Positions 5,738-9,272 of a stretch of 9,272 bases of DNA are shown piece by piece; within the stretch, counting starts at the first letter, position 1; every line of letters begins with the position of its first letter. The stretch covers positions 1 to 9,272 of the forward strand of contig DAOWAC010000028.1 of the NCBI GenBank assembly GCA_030634785.1. The letters run 5' to 3'. The notes below the pieces were generated by a model. The model was given only the letters and a program-made list of their open reading frames with translations. It made no database searches and was not told the DNA's origin. Made by a program: the position numbers and the translations under genes. The DNA is from Chloroflexota bacterium (GTDB lineage Archaea; Iainarchaeota; Iainarchaeia; Iainarchaeales; GCA-2688035).

Positions 5738-5908
5738 ATGGGCAAGCGCAAAAACAACAAATCAATTGAAAACATTAATTGCCCAAAATGCAAGCATCAC
5801 AAGGTATGGGTTTTACATGGGGAGTACAAGCGTTGCACAAAATGCGGCAACAAGTTTGTGCCAGAGCAAGAACAAAATAAGAACTTGCTTGGATTTTTAA
5901 AAAAATGA
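5738..5908 (+). CDS. Small zinc-ribbon protein (56 residues)
   Basis: The protein starts MGKRKNNKS and has one zinc ribbon: C15-x2-C18 (NCPKCKHH) and C33-x2-C36 (KRCTKCGNKF). A lysine/glutamine-rich tail ends LLGFLKK. Such single ribbons bind nucleic acid or protein partners, and many act as accessory transcription or translation proteins, but no specific family is evident. The ATG at 5738 is well supported by GGAG (5729-5732) 5 nt upstream and by the strong TATA box about 50 bp upstream. The stop is 20 bp before the GbsR-type gene, which has its own GGAGG site, so the two are almost certainly co-transcribed. It may simply be a short housekeeping zinc ribbon that shares the promoter. Being a real gene is likely; its function is unknown. 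Confidence 0.8.
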   Translation: MGKRKNNKSIENINCPKCKHHKVWVLHGEYKRCTKCGNKFVPEQEQNKNLLGFLKK

Positions 5909-5928
5909 ATTAATTTGGAGGCTAAACA

Positions 5929-6435
5929 ATGAGTGAAGTAAAAGAAATCAAAAACAAGTTCGTAAACCACATTGCTTTACTTGGAAAACAATGGGGCTTA
6001 GGCGAACCAGCTGGAAGAGTCTGGGGTCTACTGTTATTTGAAAACAAGTCTTTGACCCAAAGCGAAATTGCTAAAGAATGCAATTACAGCCTAAGCTTGG
6101 TCAGCCCAAGCTTAACCATTCTAGAAAAATGGGGACTTATTGCAACAATGGAAAAAAGAGGTAGAGAAAAACTATACAAAGCAACAATGTCTTTCTTGGA
6201 AGCATTTGAAAAAATACTGCGAAACTTCATGGAACTAAACATCGAGCCAATCATAGAACTGCTTTCAGAAGCAAAAGACAAAGAAACCAAAAAAAGGATG
6301 CAAAAACTACTAAACGAATACAAAAAAACCTCAGTACTATCAAAATTCTTCCTAGGCTTGATAAAAGCAAAAAAAACCCTGAGCCTAGAGCAATTAAAAA
6401 AAGTACTTGGAGAAGGAGAGTCCATTGCACTTTAA
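5929..6435 (+). CDS. GbsR/MarR-type winged-helix transcriptional regulator
   Basis: This 168-residue regulator would bind DNA as a dimer, usually as a ligand-responsive repressor. Residues about 20-86 follow the GbsR layout: KQWGLGEPAGRVWGLLLF, then SLTQSEIAKECNYS with the recognition helix LSLVSPSLTILEKWGLI, then a wing (EKRGREKLYKA). The rest (about 88-168) is helical and charged (LEAFEKILRNFMELN, then LLNEYKKTS), fit for dimerisation. The GbsR family is known from choline/glycine-betaine control in Bacillus, but archaeal members often have unrelated targets. The start ATG has GGAGG at 5917-5921, 7 nt upstream. Its neighbours are a zinc ribbon 20 bp upstream and the paralogue pair 51 bp downstream. 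The palindrome at 5660-5674 is the natural candidate site. The effector is unknown; a substrate or product of the downstream enzymes is a reasonable guess. Confidence 0.85.
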   Translation: MSEVKEIKNKFVNHIALLGKQWGLGEPAGRVWGLLLFENKSLTQSEIAKECNYSLSLVSPSLTILEKWGLIATMEKRGREKLYKATMSFLEAFEKILRNFMELNIEPIIELLSEAKDKETKKRMQKLLNEYKKTSVLSKFFLGLIKAKKTLSLEQLKKVLGEGESIAL

Positions 6436-6486
6436 CAAAAATTACCAGTAATTCTCCAACCACCTATTCAACAAAACAAACAACAA

Positions 6487-7662
6487 GTGAGCAAACACAT
6501 GCCAAATAAGCCATTCAGCACCGCCAAAGACCTGCACTCCAAGATCATGCAAAAAGTTCAACAGAAACAAACAGACACCAGTCTGCTTTTAAAGCTCCCA
6601 AACAAATTAACAGGAAAACTTGGCGAAATAAAAGAATTCAAAAAAACCTACAAGCTTGTACAAAAACTTTCCTCCGTAAACGGGTTTGAAGTAAGCAAAG
6701 AAACCCTACATAGGACAATGTTTAACTCCGAAGCACTGCCACCTCTGGGAAAAGAGTACTGGTGGTTTCTATTCATCGGCCAAAACGGAAAAAAACCAAT
6801 CCAATTAATGTTCCTTGTTTTCAGAAAACACGGAAAAAGCATGCTCTTCAACAACAAAAAAATGTTGCTCAAAAAACTTGGCAAAAACAAGTTCCAAGCA
6901 GTTACCGCTTGCTGGGCATGGGACGGAAAAAAACTGCAGGACTTGTGCGACACCAACGCCACAACAACAATCAGCCCAGAAAAAAAATCCTTGACCTCAA
7001 AAATTTCAAGCCAAAAAGCAGTTTTTAGGGGCAGCTTCCCAAATTTTGAGCTAAAAATAGGCAACATCGTCAACCTAAACATGACCAAGCTAAAACGAGT
7101 TGACAACAAAGATGCCTATGGCGTATTCCTACCCCCCTTTGGCATGGGCTGGGTGGATATGTTTTCAACCGCCAAAGGCACCGTTTTTGGAAAAAAATTT
7201 GAGGGAACAGCACACCTGCAAAAAGTTATTGGCATTACAACATTCGGATGTTTCAACTGGAGCAAAATATTTTTTCAAAAAGGCTCTTCAGCATCATTTT
7301 TCTGTGTTAAACCAGAAAAAAACTCAAAAAAATTCTTTAACCAAGCCATCTCCTTCTACGACCACAAAACCAAAAAAGTCATCAAATTCAAAAAACCAAA
7401 ACTAAAAATATTGAAAAAAGAAAGCAAGAAAAAACTCAAATGGGTCATTACAGGTTACGATAAAAACAAAGAATTTAGGATTGTGCTAGAGGTCTATGCA
7501 GAAAAACAATTTTTTATGAAAGACGGTGAATGGCAAGTCTACACCGAATACGCTGTAACAGCAAAAGAATTCAGCCTAAAAACCAAAGACAAAAAAATCA
7601 GCCTGAACGACTTGGGAAAAGGTGTTGGAAATTTTGAAGACGCTTACGGATTCGTGTTCTAA
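6487..7662 (+). CDS. Lipocalin-like (CrtC/AttH-type?) protein, first of two tandem paralogues
   Basis: This is a 391-residue, lysine-rich, beta-rich protein with no signal peptide or membrane helix. Landmarks shared with the next gene: EYWWFLFI (90-97), a WDGKK turn (145-149), FEGTAHL (238-244), and a C-terminal DLGKGVGNFEDAYGFVF (375-391). Alternating hydrophobic strands in two halves, with an aromatic WW strand near the start and a G-T-A strand in the second half, recall lipocalin-like families such as CrtC carotenoid 1,2-hydratase, AttH and tocopherol cyclase, which handle hydrophobic isoprenoids. That match is from memory and weak. Start choice: GTG at 6487 lacks a Shine-Dalgarno site; ATG at 6499 has GTGAG 7-8 nt before it and may be the true start. 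The upstream stop (6433-6435) is in the same frame. It is the second downstream partner of a regulator gene and lies 19 bp before its paralogue. Confidence 0.8.
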   Translation: MSKHMPNKPFSTAKDLHSKIMQKVQQKQTDTSLLLKLPNKLTGKLGEIKEFKKTYKLVQKLSSVNGFEVSKETLHRTMFNSEALPPLGKEYWWFLFIGQNGKKPIQLMFLVFRKHGKSMLFNNKKMLLKKLGKNKFQAVTACWAWDGKKLQDLCDTNATTTISPEKKSLTSKISSQKAVFRGSFPNFELKIGNIVNLNMTKLKRVDNKDAYGVFLPPFGMGWVDMFSTAKGTVFGKKFEGTAHLQKVIGITTFGCFNWSKIFFQKGSSASFFCVKPEKNSKKFFNQAISFYDHKTKKVIKFKKPKLKILKKESKKKLKWVITGYDKNKEFRIVLEVYAEKQFFMKDGEWQVYTEYAVTAKEFSLKTKDKKISLNDLGKGVGNFEDAYGFVF

Positions 7663-7670
7663 AAAAAAAT

Positions 7671-7677
7671 GGTGATT
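7671..7677 (+). promoter_or_regulatory. Shine-Dalgarno site that fixes a TTG start
   Basis: GGTGATT complements the archaeal 16S 3' end, and its GGTGA core lies 6 nt before the TTG at 7682. An ATG at 7669 overlaps the site but its frame stops after six codons, so TTG is the real start of the second paralogue. Confidence 0.75.
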
Positions 7678-7681
7678 TACA

Positions 7682-8812
7682 TTGACTAAAACAAAGGTAA
7701 AAAAAATCAGTGAAAAAGAAAGAAACACTCTGTACGAAAGAATCTGGGAAATCGATCTAGATGACAAGAGACCTGGCACTTGGTGGTGGTGGTTTTGGAT
7801 TTTCTTCATAGAAAACAAAGACAACCAAAGCAAACCACAACAGCTAATGATACTATGGTCAACAAAAAACGACAGCAAAATCAAATGCAACAACCTAAAC
7901 CTAAAATTGGACAACGAAATCAAAGTCCAAAAAAACAAAAGCACTTTCAACGGCGCAGTTGCAACATGGTACTTTGACGGGAAAAAAATGCACGAAAACC
8001 ACATTCTAGAAAACTGTGACATAACCCTGAACAAAAAACCCTATGCCCTGGTTTCAGAATCAAAAAACAAAACACTTTTTTGCGAAAAAAACAACAAGTT
8101 TGTAGTGCAAATTAACAAAGGCAAAACAGAATTTGTCTTCAATTCAGAAATCGAAACCAACAACGAATTTGTCACCCCAACCCTCACCCAAAACAATTAC
8201 CTCAAAGGCACCTTTAGCCACAAAGTTCTCAGAATGCCAAGACTAGACTTCAAGGGTATAATCAAAAACCAAGAAAAAGAACAAAACATCAGGGGAACAG
8301 CATATTTCCAGCAAGTAGTTGTTAACTCCCCCCTGTTTCCATGGTATTGGGGAATATTTCATTTTGGCAACGGCAGCATAGTCTCCTACTTCAACCCACA
8401 CATTGGAACAGCAATGCTAAAAGACAACCTAACAAAAACATTACTCAGCAACGGCAACATTTCACTAAAAAAAGGAATATACTTCTTTGACAAAAAAGCA
8501 AAAAAACTTCACCTGTTTAAAAACATTAAAATCAAAAAACAAACAAACCAAAAAAACCAGCCAGTATTCAAAATCAGCGGAGAAAACAAAGACACAAAAA
8601 TCTCTTTTACCGTTGACTGCTACGCAAATGCCTTCTGGAAATTTGAAAAAAAGTTTCTGGGTATAGTTAAAATGCGGTTAAAATACAACGAATACCCTGC
8701 CCAAATAACCCAATTTAACTTACAGGATAAACAAGGCAAAACACTAGCAGCACTAAAAGATTTGGGTACAGGAATCGGCAACGCAGAACACTCATGGGGG
8801 CTCCTAGCATGA
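7682..8812 (+). CDS. Lipocalin-like (CrtC/AttH-type?) protein, second of two tandem paralogues
   Basis: This is a 376-residue, lysine-rich, beta-rich paralogue of the preceding gene. Matching landmarks: TWWWWFWIFFIE (33-44), YFDGKK (97-102), IRGTAYFQQ (203-211) and DLGTGIGNAEHSWGLL (360-375). Between the last two, SPLFPWYWGIFHFGNGSIV (216-234) resembles the W-x-W-(G/S)-x-x-x-h-x-x-G strand pair that I recall after the conserved G-Y-H-D segment of CrtC hydratases. However, the acidic and histidine residues of that segment are replaced here by Y-F-Q-Q, so hydratase chemistry is not assured. Overall identity to the first copy is low, implying old duplication and possibly different ligands. Translation starts at TTG with GGTGATT upstream. 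Its TGA overlaps the ATG of the prenyltransferase (ATGA), which points to translational coupling and a shared pathway. No signal peptide is seen, so it is probably cytosolic or peripheral at the membrane. Confidence 0.8.
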   Translation: MTKTKVKKISEKERNTLYERIWEIDLDDKRPGTWWWWFWIFFIENKDNQSKPQQLMILWSTKNDSKIKCNNLNLKLDNEIKVQKNKSTFNGAVATWYFDGKKMHENHILENCDITLNKKPYALVSESKNKTLFCEKNNKFVVQINKGKTEFVFNSEIETNNEFVTPTLTQNNYLKGTFSHKVLRMPRLDFKGIIKNQEKEQNIRGTAYFQQVVVNSPLFPWYWGIFHFGNGSIVSYFNPHIGTAMLKDNLTKTLLSNGNISLKKGIYFFDKKAKKLHLFKNIKIKKQTNQKNQPVFKISGENKDTKISFTVDCYANAFWKFEKKFLGIVKMRLKYNEYPAQITQFNLQDKQGKTLAALKDLGTGIGNAEHSWGLLA

Positions 8813-9272
8813 CCACAAAAAACAAAACAAAAGCAATTGCAGCAAAAACCAAAGACCTCATCGCACTAACGAGGCCAAACGCCTGGTTTGTAACAGTTTT
8901 CTCCCTAAGCATCGGCGCAGTATTTGCCCTGCCCAACACTACCCTTACTACTGAAACAGGCTTAAAATTCCTATTCCTATGCTTTGCTTTCGCTCCATTC
9001 ATTGCAGGCGGCTTATATGTACTGAATGATGTTAATGACAAAAAAGTGGATCAAAAAAATCCGGACAAAGCCCGCAGGCCAATCGCGGCCGGAAGAATAA
9101 CCCCTCTTCAAGGAACAATCTTTTCGCTTGCCTTGCTAACCATTGGATGTTTTTTAGCCCTCCAAATTTCCTTCCTACACTTTGTTTTCGCTTTAACGCT
9201 AATTTTTTTGCAACTAATTTATTCAATGCCTCCGATAAGATTAAAAGAAACATCAATTGACTTCTTATTTTC
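8809..9272 (+). CDS. UbiA-family prenyltransferase, N-terminal 154 residues (3' end cut by window edge)
   Basis: This integral membrane enzyme would transfer a polyprenyl group from its diphosphate to an acceptor. After a lysine-rich N-terminus come LTRPNAWFV (20-28) and hydrophobic helices at about 24-42, 53-72, 103-121 and 122-139. The first Asp-rich motif N73-D74-x2-D77-x3-D81 (NDVNDKKVD) binds Mg-diphosphate. It is followed by NPDKARRPIAAGRI (84-97) and YSMPPIRLKE (138-147). The second Asp motif lies beyond the window. The D-x-x-x-D-x-x-x-P-x-x-x-R-P-I-A-A-G wording resembles decaprenyl-phosphate phosphoribosyltransferase-like and lycopene-elongase-like members more than archaeal DGGGP synthase (R-P-I-P-S-G), but that is from memory. 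The acceptor (carotenoid end, quinone ring, sugar phosphate or glycerol lipid) cannot be told. The ATGA overlap with the preceding gene marks it as part of the same operon. Confidence 0.9.
   Translation, partial: MTTKNKTKAIAAKTKDLIALTRPNAWFVTVFSLSIGAVFALPNTTLTTETGLKFLFLCFAFAPFIAGGLYVLNDVNDKKVDQKNPDKARRPIAAGRITPLQGTIFSLALLTIGCFLALQISFLHFVFALTLIFLQLIYSMPPIRLKETSIDFLF

Noticed and set aside
6433..6489. The stop of the regulator gene is in the same frame as the first paralogue, which might suggest readthrough into a fusion protein
   Set aside because: The TAA is a strong stop, the 17 codons between are proline/glutamine-rich spacer, and the two products belong to families that normally stand alone. 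A one-in-three frame match is not evidence.
1..9272. CRISPR arrays, transposase genes and terminal inverted repeats
   Set aside because: No regularly spaced repeat, no transposase-like frame and no paired terminal repeats were seen on either strand.

Overview
The window looks like AT-rich chromosomal DNA from an archaeon. The evidence is an archaeal-type FEN-1, a class III (QASLEYLL) prepilin-like signal peptide, an MBF1 regulator with a zinc ribbon, a large archaeal M50 protease, an archaeal FtsZ, TATA-box promoters, and ribosome binding sites of the GGAGGTGATC type. The AT bias and the 'LLTYGWGLVLI' class III signal peptide fit a DPANN-type archaeon, but the lineage is an inference from remembered patterns.

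Left part (1-4764), housekeeping. The minus strand carries the N-terminal half of FEN-1 (cut by the window edge) and, upstream of it, an exported parallel beta-helix protein. A short divergent intergenic region leads into a plus-strand pair, MBF1 and a ten-helix site-2-type zinc protease. These converge on ftsZ (minus strand), whose end is followed by a U-rich terminator. The best ftsZ start is a TTG preceded by a near-perfect anti-SD complement, six codons inside the longest open frame.

Middle part (4765-5737), mostly non-coding. It has the ftsZ promoter region with several small inverted repeats, an intact tRNA-Asn(GTT), and a degraded frame just downstream of the tRNA that resembles the N-terminus of an archaeal tyrosine recombinase. 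A possible 29-codon gene with its own Shine-Dalgarno site follows. A strong TATA box then appears, abutted by a palindrome that is a good operator candidate.

Right part (5738-9272), a probable five-gene operon on the plus strand: a 56-residue zinc ribbon, a GbsR/MarR-type regulator, two diverged tandem paralogues that may be lipocalin-like (CrtC/AttH/tocopherol-cyclase-like), and a UbiA-family prenyltransferase cut by the window edge. Gaps are 20, 51 and 19 bp, then a 4-bp ATGA overlap. A regulator, two possible lipid-binding or hydratase-like barrels and a prenyltransferase suggest an isoprenoid-lipid (carotenoid or prenylated-ring) pathway under local control. This operon is the most interesting part of the window; the substrate cannot be read from the sequence.
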